From Lachnospiraceae bacterium (GTDB lineage: Bacteria; Bacillota; Clostridia; Lachnospirales; Lachnospiraceae): a stretch of 19,498 nt of DNA. The DNA lies in assembly GCA_009774215.1 (NCBI GenBank), contig VSNH01000057.1:1-19498 (forward strand), in the 5' to 3' direction. Made by a program: the position numbers and the translations under genes. Below the pieces are notes generated by a model. It was not told the origin of the DNA, ran no database searches, and saw only the letters and a program-made list of their open reading frames with translations. Positions 6,880 through 13,366 of this stretch are shown here, piece after piece (the stretch's first letter is position 1; each line of letters opens with the position of its first letter).

Positions 6880-7041
6880 GATAGAGGTTGCGTTATCTAT
6901 CAGTAAGGGCATGGATGTGACAGGCACAGGGGAAATGCCCCGAAAGGAGAGGACGCCGAAAGGAGAGACGGCCTGCAAGTTTTTACCTTGGGCATACAGT
7001 TAAGAGCTGTATGACTGTCATCGTTACGATGGGGCGCTATC
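6880..7041 (+). promoter_or_regulatory. Lysine riboswitch (L-box) aptamer upstream of dapA
   Basis: Closing helix GATAG (6880-6884) pairs with CTATC (7037-7041). The conserved L-box pieces follow in order: AGAGGTTGCG, the AGTAAGGG segment, a CCCCGAAAGG loop, the GCCGAAAGGAG segment, and a 3' GGGCAT…GATGGGGCGCTATC. The aptamer binds lysine and represses lysine-biosynthesis genes in Firmicutes (family knowledge). It stands directly before dapA, the first committed enzyme, which fits. The call is by motif order and closing helix; a covariance search was not possible. Confidence 0.88.
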
Positions 7042-7065
7042 CAGACCGGAAACGGAAGCATTATG

Positions 7066-7096
7066 AGGCTGGCCCTGCGTGGTCAGCCTTCTTTTA
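7066..7096 (+). terminator. Expression-platform terminator of the lysine riboswitch
   Basis: AGGCTGGCC (7066-7074) pairs with GGTCAGCCT (7081-7089) with one G-U pair and loop CTGCGT, then TCTTTTA. It stands between the aptamer and the dapA ribosome binding site, so lysine-bound RNA would terminate here. Confidence 0.75.
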
Positions 7097-7114
7097 TGAA
7101 AGGAAGGGTAATCA

Positions 7115-8002
7115 ATGGCAATTTTTAAGGGTGCGGGTGTGGCGATTGTCACCCCATTTCATGAGGACGGGAGTATCAATTACGAGAAATTCGCGGAGCT
7201 GGTGGAGTTCCAGATTGAGGGAGGCACGGACGCGATTATAGTCTGTGGCACGACGGGCGAGTCCGCTACGCTGACTCACGAGGAACATCTGGAACTGATC
7301 CGCTTCTGCATTGAAACGGTGAAGGGCAGGATTCCCGTGGTGGCCGGAACCGGATCGAACTGTACGGAGACGGCGGTATACCTCTCCACAGAGGCGGAGA
7401 AGTACGGCGCGGACGGCCTGCTTCTGGTGACGCCCTACTACAACAAGGCGACCCAGAACGGTCTGTACGCCCACTATAAAAAGGTTGCGGATTCCGTGAA
7501 GCTGCCCATTATCCTTTACAACGTGCCAAGCCGCACAGGCTGTAACATCCAGCCTCAGACGGTGGCGAGACTCTGCACGGAGGTGGAGAATATCGTGGGC
7601 ATCAAGGAGGCAGGCGGCAACATTTCCCAGATTACCAAGCTGATGTCTTTGGCGGGGGATAAGGTGGATCTGTATTCCGGCAACGACGACCAGATCGTGC
7701 CGATCATGTCCCTCGGCGGTATCGGCGTGATTTCCGTACTGTCCAATGTGGCGCCGAAACAGACCCACGATATCTGTCAGAAGTTCCTCGACGGGGATGT
7801 AGCGGGCAGCAGGAAGGAGCAGCTCCGCGCGATCGACCTGTGCGACGCGCTCTTCTGCGAGGTGAATCCGATTCCCGTGAAGGCGGCCCTGAACCTGATG
7901 GGCAAGGAAGTGGGCGGCTTACATATGCCACTGTCCGATATGGAGCCTCAGAATGTGGAGCGTCTGAAAAAGGCGATGCAGGATTACGGAATACTTGGAT
8001 AA
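7115..8002 (+). CDS. dapA: 4-hydroxy-tetrahydrodipicolinate synthase
   Basis: A 295-residue TIM-barrel aldolase condensing pyruvate with aspartate semialdehyde, the first committed step of diaminopimelate/lysine synthesis. Seen: GTTGES (residues 45-50) with the Thr pair of the proton relay, TPYYNKATQNG (about 106-116), Tyr135 and Arg140 in YNVPSRTG, and the Schiff-base Lys164 in GIKEAGGN. The length is standard (about 290-295). The ATG at 7115 is preceded by GGAAGGG. Expression is predicted to fall with lysine through the L-box and terminator upstream. dapB follows 193 bases later under its own promoter. Confidence 0.97.
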   Translation: MAIFKGAGVAIVTPFHEDGSINYEKFAELVEFQIEGGTDAIIVCGTTGESATLTHEEHLELIRFCIETVKGRIPVVAGTGSNCTETAVYLSTEAEKYGADGLLLVTPYYNKATQNGLYAHYKKVADSVKLPIILYNVPSRTGCNIQPQTVARLCTEVENIVGIKEAGGNISQITKLMSLAGDKVDLYSGNDDQIVPIMSLGGIGVISVLSNVAPKQTHDICQKFLDGDVAGSRKEQLRAIDLCDALFCEVNPIPVKAALNLMGKEVGGLHMPLSDMEPQNVERLKKAMQDYGILG

Positions 8003-8020
8003 ACGGAGCGAAATGCGCGT

Positions 8021-8049
8021 TTGCGTGACTTCGTGGTTTGCGGTATAAT
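8021..8049 (+). promoter_or_regulatory. Probable promoter of dapB
   Basis: TTGCGT (8021-8026, weak -35), a 17-base spacer, perfect TATAAT (8044-8049). Transcription would start near 8056 and give a leader of about 140 bases before dapB. Confidence 0.6.
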
Positions 8050-8062
8050 AAAGTATGTCGAG

Positions 8063-8095
8063 ACGTCTGTCGGGTAATGTCCCGGCAGATGTTTT
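8063..8095 (+). terminator. Hairpin with short T tract between dapA and dapB (terminator or leader structure)
   Basis: ACGTCTGTCGGG (8063-8074) pairs with CCCGGCAGATGT (8081-8092) with two G-U pairs, loop TAATGT, then TTTT ending at 8095. It can end the dapA transcript. It also lies 7 bases after the expected dapB start, so it would form the 5' end of that mRNA. A second small hairpin (GTTT/AAAC) lies near 8152-8160. I recognise no known riboswitch here. Confidence 0.5.
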
Positions 8096-8195
8096 CAAAT
8101 GTTAGAAAATTGTGAAACGCTCATCCGGTGACAACAATACTGATATTACGTTTTGTAAACGCCTAATCATTTGATTTTGGAAAGGAGAACGCAAC

Positions 8196-8951
8196 ATGAC
8201 AAAGGTGATTATGCACGGCTGCAACGGGAAGATGGGACAGGTGATCTCCTCCCTGATTGCGGCTGACGGGGAGATAGAGATTGTGGCGGGTATTGATGCC
8301 AGAGACGAAGGGAAAAACCCGTATCCGGTGTTTTCGGCAATAGGGGAATGTACGGTCGCGGCCGACGCGGTGATCGACTTTTCCGTGGCATCGGCGATGG
8401 ACGATCTGCTTGACTACTGTGCGGAGAAGAAGGTGCCCTGTGTGTTGTGCACCACCGGGCTTTCTGAAGCGCAGCTTGCAAAGGTGCAGGAGACATCGAA
8501 ACAGGTGGCGGTTTTAAAGTCCGCAAATATGTCCCTTGGCATCAATATGCTTCTGAAGCTCTTAAAGGAAGCGGCGAAGACGCTGTCTCCCGCGGGCTTC
8601 GATATTGAGATCGTGGAAAAGCATCATAACCAGAAGCTGGACGCGCCAAGCGGTACGGCTCTGGCGCTGGCGGATTCCATCAACGAGGCGATGGGGGACA
8701 GCTTCGGGTATGTTTATGACAGAAGTCAGGTCAGACAGAAGAGGGATGCGAAGGAGATCGGCATCAGCGCGGTCAGGGGAGGCACCATTGTGGGCGACCA
8801 TGACGTGATCTTTGCGGGAGCGGACGAGGTTATTACCTTTTCCCACAGGGCTTACTCGAAAGCGGTTTTCGGCAAGGGAGCCATCCAGGCGGCCAAGTTC
8901 CTGGCGGGGAAACCGGCGGGACTGTATGATATGGCTGACGTGATAGGGTGA
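8196..8951 (+). CDS. dapB: 4-hydroxy-tetrahydrodipicolinate reductase
   Basis: A 251-residue NAD(P)H-dependent reductase, the second step of the diaminopimelate/lysine branch. Seen: N-terminal Rossmann motif HGCNGKMGQ (residues 7-15), DFSVASA (about 68-74), CTTGLSEAQ (about 88-96), SANMSLGIN, and the catalytic EKHHNQKLDAPSGTA stretch (about 146-160) with the His pair and Lys. RGGTIVGDHDVIFAG follows in the C-terminal domain. The length is normal. The ATG at 8196 has AAAGGAG before it. The start of the hairpin cluster before fbp lies just after the stop. Confidence 0.97.
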   Translation: MTKVIMHGCNGKMGQVISSLIAADGEIEIVAGIDARDEGKNPYPVFSAIGECTVAADAVIDFSVASAMDDLLDYCAEKKVPCVLCTTGLSEAQLAKVQETSKQVAVLKSANMSLGINMLLKLLKEAAKTLSPAGFDIEIVEKHHNQKLDAPSGTALALADSINEAMGDSFGYVYDRSQVRQKRDAKEIGISAVRGGTIVGDHDVIFAGADEVITFSHRAYSKAVFGKGAIQAAKFLAGKPAGLYDMADVIG

Positions 8952-8955
8952 AAAA

Positions 8956-9087
8956 CGCGAAATTTGTTTCTATAGACGTCCCGTCATAGGACAGGAACAA
9001 AGTCAGCAGAGCTGACTTGGAAGCACTAAGTTTCGCGCAGGAGAATGCCAAAAATACGGCGTTCTCCAAGACAAGCGCGCTTGTCTT
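8956..9087. repeat. Hairpin cluster between dapB and fbp
   Basis: Four or five stems in 132 bases: outer CGCGAAA (8956-8962) with TTTCGCG (9031-9037). Inside it are TTTGTT/AACAAA (8963-8968 and 8996-9001) and AAGTCAGC/GCTGACTT with loop AGA (9000-9018). Then come GGAGAATGCC/GGCGTTCTCC (9040-9049 and 9058-9067, one G-U), and a perfect 20-base palindrome at 9068-9087 built from AAGACAAGCG. The 9040-9067 unit closely resembles 11284-11312 on the other side of fbp. There is no T tract of terminator type and no clear promoter. Confidence 0.75.
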
Positions 9088-9117
9088 GAACCTAGAGTCA
9101 ATGAAACGGAGGATCAG

Positions 9118-11076
9118 ATGGACGATTTGGAATTAAAGTACTTAAAGAGCCTTGCCAAGCAGTATCCGACGATTGCGGCGGCTTCCACGGAGATCATCAA
9201 TCTGCAGGCAATTTTGAATCTGCCCAAGGGTACGGAGCATTTTATGACGGATATCCACGGGGAGTATGAGCAGTTTAACCATATCCTGAAAAACGGTTCC
9301 GGCTCCGTGCGCAGAAAGATAGATGAGGAGTTCGGCAACACCTTAAGCATCAAGGACAAAAAAAGCCTGGCGACGTTAATCTATTATCCTGAGGAGAAGC
9401 TGGATATCGTCATGCAGCAGGAGGATGAGGATTCCATCGAGGACTGGTATAAGATCACGCTGCACAGGCTGGTGCAGATCACGAAGCGGGTTTCCTCTAA
9501 ATATACCCGCTCCAAGGTGAGAAAGGCGCTGCCGCCGGACTTTTCCTATATCATTGAGGAGCTGATCACGGAGAAGGCGGAGGTGCAGGACAAGGAAGCC
9601 TACTATAATGAAATTATTCATACGATTATCAGGATCGGCAGGGCACCGGAGTTTATCGTCGCTCTGAGCAATCTGATTCAGCGGCTGGTGATTGACCATC
9701 TGCATATTGTGGGGGATATTTTTGACAGAGGGCCGGGCCCGCACATCATTTTGGATACGCTCTGCCAGTATCATTCGGTGGACGTGCAGTGGGGCAACCA
9801 CGACATTGTGTGGATGGGGGCGGCCAGCGGTCATCTGGCATGTATTGCGAACGTGATCCGCATGGCGGCCAGATACGGGAATCTGGACACGCTGGAGGAG
9901 GGCTACGGCATCAACCTGATCCCCCTTGCCACCTTTGCGCTGGACGTTTATAAAGATACCGACTGCGAAGCCTTTGCCATCAAGTACAATACGGACTACG
10001 ACACCAAGGATCTGAGTCTGGACATGAAGATGCATAAGGCGATTGCCGTTCTGCAGTTTAAGCTGGAGGGGCAGTTGATTATGCGTCGTCCCGAATTTGC
10101 CATGCAGGACAGGCTGCTGTTAGAACATATTGATTATGAGAATAAGGCGCTTGTGCTTGGCGGGGTTTCCTATCCGATGAAAGACGTGGATTTCCCGACG
10201 ATCAACAGAAACCGTCCCTACGAACTCACGACGGCGGAAGAGCAGGTGATGGAACGGCTCAGGCAGGCTTTTGTCAAATGCGAAAAGCTCCAGAAGCATG
10301 TGCGTTTCCTGTTTTCCAAGGGCGGGCTTTACAAGGTTTATAATTCGAATCTGCTCTACCACGGCTGTGTGCCTATGGACGAGGAGGGGAATTTCAACAA
10401 GGTAAACGTCTACGGGGAGGAGTACAGCGGCAAGGAGCTTTACGATGTGCTGGAGCATTACGCCAGAAAGGGGTACTATTCCCATGATTTGAAAGAGAAA
10501 TTGAAGGGGCAGGATATCATCTGGTATATTTGGGCGGGGCCCAATTCCCCGGTTTTTGGCAAGGATAAGATGGCTACCTTTGAGCGGTATCTGGTGGAGG
10601 ATAAAGAACTTCATAAGGAGACGAAAAACGCATACTACCGGCTTCTGGACAGCGAGATGGTAGTGAATCGGATTTTACAGGAATTTGGTTTGGACGAAGT
10701 GCAATCCCATATTGTGAACGGCCATGTGCCGGTGGAGCGCAAAAAGGGAGAGACGCCCATCCGATGCGGCGGAAAGCTTCTTGTTATCGACGGCGGCTTT
10801 TCCAAGGCGTATCAGGACAAGACGGGAATCGCGGGGTATACGCTGGTGGTCAATTCCCACGGTATGCGGCTGGTGGCCCATGAGCCCTTCGAGTCCACGG
10901 AGTCTGCGATTTTGCATGAGTCGGATATTTTTTCGGATTCCTTTATTTTGGAGACGACCGCCATGCGCCAGAAGATCTCGGATACGGAGATCGGCGCGGA
11001 GCTGAAGGAGAGCATTCATCAGTTGGAAGAGCTTCTGCAGGCTTATCGGGACGGCATACTGATTGAGAAAGGTTAG
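9118..11076 (+). CDS. fbp: Fructose-1,6-bisphosphatase, class III
   Basis: A 652-residue class III FBPase (Firmicutes type, unrelated to class I/II), which removes the 1-phosphate from fructose 1,6-bisphosphate in gluconeogenesis in the cytoplasm. It belongs to the metallophosphoesterase group. Seen: metal-binding TDIHGEYEQ (residues 44-52, Asp45 and His47), VGDIFDRGPGPH (about 197-208) and GNHDIVWMG (226-234), then further conserved blocks such as NGHVPVERKKGE and VIDGGFSKAYQ in the C-terminal third. The length agrees with the family (about 640-670). The ATG at 9118 follows CGGAGG. I see no strong promoter in the space before it, so it may be read from dapB. Hairpin clusters stand on both sides. 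Confidence 0.97.
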   Translation: MDDLELKYLKSLAKQYPTIAAASTEIINLQAILNLPKGTEHFMTDIHGEYEQFNHILKNGSGSVRRKIDEEFGNTLSIKDKKSLATLIYYPEEKLDIVMQQEDEDSIEDWYKITLHRLVQITKRVSSKYTRSKVRKALPPDFSYIIEELITEKAEVQDKEAYYNEIIHTIIRIGRAPEFIVALSNLIQRLVIDHLHIVGDIFDRGPGPHIILDTLCQYHSVDVQWGNHDIVWMGAASGHLACIANVIRMAARYGNLDTLEEGYGINLIPLATFALDVYKDTDCEAFAIKYNTDYDTKDLSLDMKMHKAIAVLQFKLEGQLIMRRPEFAMQDRLLLEHIDYENKALVLGGVSYPMKDVDFPTINRNRPYELTTAEEQVMERLRQAFVKCEKLQKHVRFLFSKGGLYKVYNSNLLYHGCVPMDEEGNFNKVNVYGEEYSGKELYDVLEHYARKGYYSHDLKEKLKGQDIIWYIWAGPNSPVFGKDKMATFERYLVEDKELHKETKNAYYRLLDSEMVVNRILQEFGLDEVQSHIVNGHVPVERKKGETPIRCGGKLLVIDGGFSKAYQDKTGIAGYTLVVNSHGMRLVAHEPFESTESAILHESDIFSDSFILETTAMRQKISDTEIGAELKESIHQLEELLQAYRDGILIEKG

Positions 11077-11083
11077 CGTGAAA

Positions 11084-11312
11084 AGAACTTCTAAAGCTCG
11101 ACAGCATAGGCTGTCTCGCTAAGAAGTTCTAGGGAAGCGCTGATTAAATCAGCACTTCCTTAGAGCCTCCGGCGGATGCACACGGATTTGCAAAGGAATG
11201 TGCCGCTTCGCGGCGCAAATCCGGTGCGGGAAACGCTTTAATCAGCGTTTCCCTAGATTTGCTTCACAAATCACTTTCACTCAGGAGAATGCCCAAAATA
11301 CGGGCATTCTCC
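11084..11312. repeat. Hairpin cluster between fbp and the lipoprotein gene
   Basis: Six stems fill this 243-base gap. AGAACTTCT/AGAAGTTCT (11084-11092 and 11122-11130) encloses GACAGC/GCTGTC. A 13-bp stem lies at 11133-11145/11147-11159 (its last pairs must open as loop). CGGATTTGC/GCAAATCCG (11183-11191 and 11215-11223) encloses GCCGC-TTC-GCGGC (11202-11214). GGGAAACGCT/AGCGTTTCCC lies at 11228-11237 and 11244-11253. GATTTG/CAAATC spans 11256-11272. A perfect 11-bp GGAGAATGCCC/GGGCATTCTCC lies at 11284-11294 and 11302-11312. This region separates the convergent fbp and lipoprotein genes. Confidence 0.75.
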
Positions 11313-11319
11313 GCATATC

Positions 11320-11823
11320 TTAGCGCACTTTGGAGGAAGCGCCTGTGTTGTTGCCTGTTACGTCGTCCACCATGTTTTCCACGCCTGTCGCCGCGTCGTC
11401 AATGATGTCGGAAGCCGCGTTTCCGGCGTCGCCGATGGCATTGCCCACATCATCCGCGATGGAGCCGTCGTCCGTGCCGGTTGTGCCTGCTGTCGCATCG
11501 TTTACATTGTCGTTGTCGTTCATGGTGCCGTCTGTATCTGTGCCGTTCAAACCTGTGTTGTCGGTGCCTGTTCCGGTACCGGTTGTGTTGTCGGTGCCTG
11601 TTCCGGTACCGGTTGTGTTGGTGGTGCCTGTTCCGGTGTCAGTTGTGCCGGTAGTGCCCATGCCGGTGCCGTTGTCTGTATCCGTGCCGACAGTTCCGGT
11701 TCCGTTCTGCGTGCCTGTGCCGTTATCCGCGTTTCCGGCGGCGTTTCTGTTGCCGCAGGCAGTCAGCATTGCCATACTCAGAACCATGAGAGAGACAAAA
11801 AGTAAAGTTTTTATTCTTTTCAT
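11320..11823 (-). CDS. Thr/Gly/Asn-rich lipoprotein of unknown function
   Basis: A 167-residue predicted lipoprotein: basic start MKRIK, hydrophobic h-region, lipobox LTAC with Cys23 as the lipidated residue. The rest is low complexity, dominated by Thr, Gly, Asn and Asp, with TGTGTDNT-like repeats (about residues 60-100). It then changes to an Ala/Asp-rich tail (DDVGNAIGDAGNAASDIIDDAATGVENMVDDV). The ATG at 11821-11823 has AAAGGAG before it; an in-frame ATG at 11874 would displace the signal peptide. It may form a flexible surface stalk. No enzymatic domain is visible. It is divergent from hisA and convergent with fbp. Confidence 0.8.
   Translation of the reverse strand: MKRIKTLLFVSLMVLSMAMLTACGNRNAAGNADNGTGTQNGTGTVGTDTDNGTGMGTTGTTDTGTGTTNTTGTGTGTDNTTGTGTGTDNTGLNGTDTDGTMNDNDNVNDATAGTTGTDDGSIADDVGNAIGDAGNAASDIIDDAATGVENMVDDVTGNNTGASSKVR
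11551..11640. repeat. Three 30-bp tandem repeats inside the lipoprotein gene
   Basis: Units at 11551-11580, 11581-11610 and 11611-11640. The first two are identical over their last 27 bases; the third diverges at a few positions, mainly near its ends. Each unit encodes ten residues (Thr/Gly/Asp/Asn), so a change in copy number would keep the reading frame. Confidence 0.85.
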
Positions 11824-11894
11824 GATTTCACTCCTTTGCTCGATTGCTGAATCCTTTGCATGATATTGTTCCATGCGGTTTGCGAACAGAATGT

Positions 11895-11924
11895 TTGATA
11901 AACTTCCTGTTCTTATGTTATTAT
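11895..11924 (+). promoter_or_regulatory. Promoter of hisA
   Basis: TTGATA (11895-11900), an 18-base spacer, TATTAT (11919-11924). It lies 46 bases upstream of the chosen hisA start. Confidence 0.65.
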
Positions 11925-11970
11925 GTCAGATAGAAATGAATTTATTCTGATTTTTGGAAAAGGAAAATTT

Positions 11971-12750
11971 ATGAAATTTCGACCTTGTATTGATATTCAT
12001 AACGGCAGCGTCAAGCAGATCGTGGGGGGAAGCCTCAAGGATGCGGGTGACAGGGCGCAGGAAAATTTTGTGTCGGGGCAGGACGCCGCCTTTTATGCCG
12101 GACTTTACCGGGAACAGGGTATAAGCGGAGGGCATGTCATTCTTTTAAATCAGGTTTCGTCTATCTATTATGAAGAGACGAAAAAGCAGGCGCTCTCGGC
12201 GCTTTCGGCTTACCCGAAGGGGCTGCAGGCGGGCGGCGGCATTACGCCGGAAAATGCCGCTGTTTTTTTGGATGCGGGGGCAAGCCATGTGATCGTTACT
12301 TCCTATGTTTTTTCGGACGGGCAGATACAGTACGACAGGCTCAGAAGGCTTGTGAGAGAAGTCGGAAAGGAAAATCTTGTGCTGGACTTAAGCGTAAGGA
12401 GCAGAGAAGACCGATACTATATTGTGACCGACAGGTGGCAGAAATATACCTCGGTGGAGCTGAAATGGCAGATTCTCGACGAACTTTCCGGATATTGCGA
12501 CGAATTTTTGATTCATGCAGTGGATGTGGAGGGGAAAAGCGCGGGTATTGAGGAGCCGGTGGCAAAGATTTTGGGAGACTGGGGAAAAATTCCGATCACC
12601 TATGCGGGCGGCGTGCACAGCTTTTCAGATCTTGATAAGTTAAAAGAGCTGGGGAAGGGAAGAGTGGATGTGACCATCGGAAGCGCGCTGGATCTTTTTG
12701 GCGGGAAGATGGCCTTTGCGGACGTGCTTTTATATATGAAAAGAGAATAA
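11971..12750 (+). CDS. hisA: HisA of the eukaryotic (HIS6-like) type: ProFAR isomerase
   Basis: A 259-residue TIM-barrel isomerase converting ProFAR to PRFAR in histidine synthesis. It reads much more like yeast/plant HIS6 than like ordinary bacterial HisA: CIDIHNGSVKQIVGGSL (residues 6-22), NFVSGQDAAFYAGLY, GHVILLN, LQAGGGIT (85-92), HVIVTSYVF (106-114), LVLDLSVRSRE, DEFLIHAVDVEGK (177-189), ITYAGGVHS (209-217) and VDVTIGSALDLFGG (232-245). Asp8 and Asp185 are the likely catalytic pair. The ATG at 11971 has AAAAGGAAAA before it; an upstream ATG at 11923 lies in the promoter -10. No other his gene is in the window; it is a single-gene unit between its promoter and the terminator at 12759. Confidence 0.88.
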   Translation: MKFRPCIDIHNGSVKQIVGGSLKDAGDRAQENFVSGQDAAFYAGLYREQGISGGHVILLNQVSSIYYEETKKQALSALSAYPKGLQAGGGITPENAAVFLDAGASHVIVTSYVFSDGQIQYDRLRRLVREVGKENLVLDLSVRSREDRYYIVTDRWQKYTSVELKWQILDELSGYCDEFLIHAVDVEGKSAGIEEPVAKILGDWGKIPITYAGGVHSFSDLDKLKELGKGRVDVTIGSALDLFGGKMAFADVLLYMKRE

Positions 12751-12755
12751 AAAAG

Positions 12756-12785
12756 AAAAAAACCTGTCAACCAGACAGGTTTTAC
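12756..12785. terminator. Bidirectional Rho-independent terminator between hisA and the cold-shock gene
   Basis: AAAACCTGTC (12759-12768) pairs perfectly with GACAGGTTTT (12774-12783), loop AACCA. The upstream A-rich run gives a long U tract to minus-strand transcripts; the plus strand ends in TTTT. It serves hisA and the convergent cold-shock gene. Confidence 0.85.
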
Positions 12786-12895
12786 TTCTTCTCTAATCCG
12801 TTACAACAATAGCTGATTCTAAATAACAAAGTCTTACTGGATTTTCAGAACATTATATATTTAAGAACAGGCACATCGTGATACTGATTATCGAT

Positions 12896-12922
12896 GTTAT
12901 AAGGCGCGTCGGCTCTTATAAC
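12896..12922. other. Inverted repeat overlapping the cold-shock gene's stop codon
   Basis: GTTATAAG (12896-12903) and CTTATAAC (12915-12922) form a perfect 8-bp stem with an 11-base loop; the second arm covers the TAA stop (12916-12918). There is no T tract after it, so it is more likely an mRNA 3' stabilising stem than a terminator. Confidence 0.5.
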
Positions 12923-13116
12923 TTTGTTACGTTTACGGCCTGAGGGCCTTTCTCGCCGTTTACTACTTCATACTCAACCTCAGCGCCCTCCTCGAGAGAC
13001 TTGAAGCCTTCCATGTTAAGCCCGGAGTAGTGAACGAATACGTCGTTGCCCTGCTCGTCGGAGATGAAGCCGTAGCCCTTCTGGTTGTTAAACCACTTTA
13101 CTGTACCTTTGTTCAT
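12916..13116 (-). CDS. Cold-shock protein (CspA family)
   Basis: A 66-residue single cold-shock domain, an RNA/ssDNA-binding OB fold acting as an RNA chaperone. Seen: KGTVKWFNNQKGYGFI with RNP1 (KGYGFI, residues 13-18), RNP2-like VFVHY (26-30), and the usual end GPQAVNVTKL. The length is exactly that of the family. The ATG at 13114-13116 follows GGAGG; a longer upstream reading frame is only leader sequence. The promoter at 13170-13198 gives a leader of about 47 bases with a TGTTG/CAACA stem at its 5' end (13150-13164). Confidence 0.96.
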   Translation of the reverse strand: MNKGTVKWFNNQKGYGFISDEQGNDVFVHYSGLNMEGFKSLEEGAEVEYEVVNGEKGPQAVNVTKL

Positions 13117-13169
13117 CGTGCATACCTCCAAAATATTAAAAAAAATTACTGTTGATAGACAACACTCAT

Positions 13170-13198
13170 AGAATAGCATAACTCTTATGAAATGTAAA
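13170..13198 (-). promoter_or_regulatory. Promoter of the cold-shock gene
   Basis: Read on the minus strand: TTTACA (13193-13198), a 17-base spacer, TATTCT (13170-13175). Confidence 0.7.
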
Positions 13199-13227
13199 GC
13201 ATTTTTTTTGCTTTTTCGTTCATTTTT

Positions 13228-13342
13228 GTAACTATTCAGCCTATTCCGGTTTTGTCTTCGGCAAAGAGGTCGGATTCTTCTCAATCTTTACCTGTTCTCA
13301 CGGACTTTGCAGCAAGTGCAAAGTCCTGAGCTGAACTGTTAC
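13228..13342. repeat. Palindromic dispersed repeat, copy B (115 bp)
   Basis: The ends GTAACTATTCAGC (13228-13240) and GCTGAACTGTTAC (13330-13342) are inverted copies, 11 of 13 matching. It contains a perfect 10-bp stem GGACTTTGCA/TGCAAAGTCC (13302-13311 and 13317-13326, loop GCAAG) and a hairpin around TTTGTC-TTC-GGCAAA. It is the shorter sibling of copy A (534-676), lacking 28 bases after the left end. It lies between the kinase stop codon (25 bases away) and the cold-shock promoter, and separates these two minus-strand genes. Confidence 0.8.
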
Positions 13343-13366
13343 TCCTTTTTTTCGTTAATTCGTAGC

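Noticed and set aside
9376..10035. 219-codon minus-strand open frame inside fbp
   Set aside because: It is a shadow of fbp, whose metal-binding motifs cover this stretch.
11551..11640. Short tandem units as a possible CRISPR array
   Set aside because: The units are directly adjacent without spacers and lie in frame inside a lipoprotein gene.
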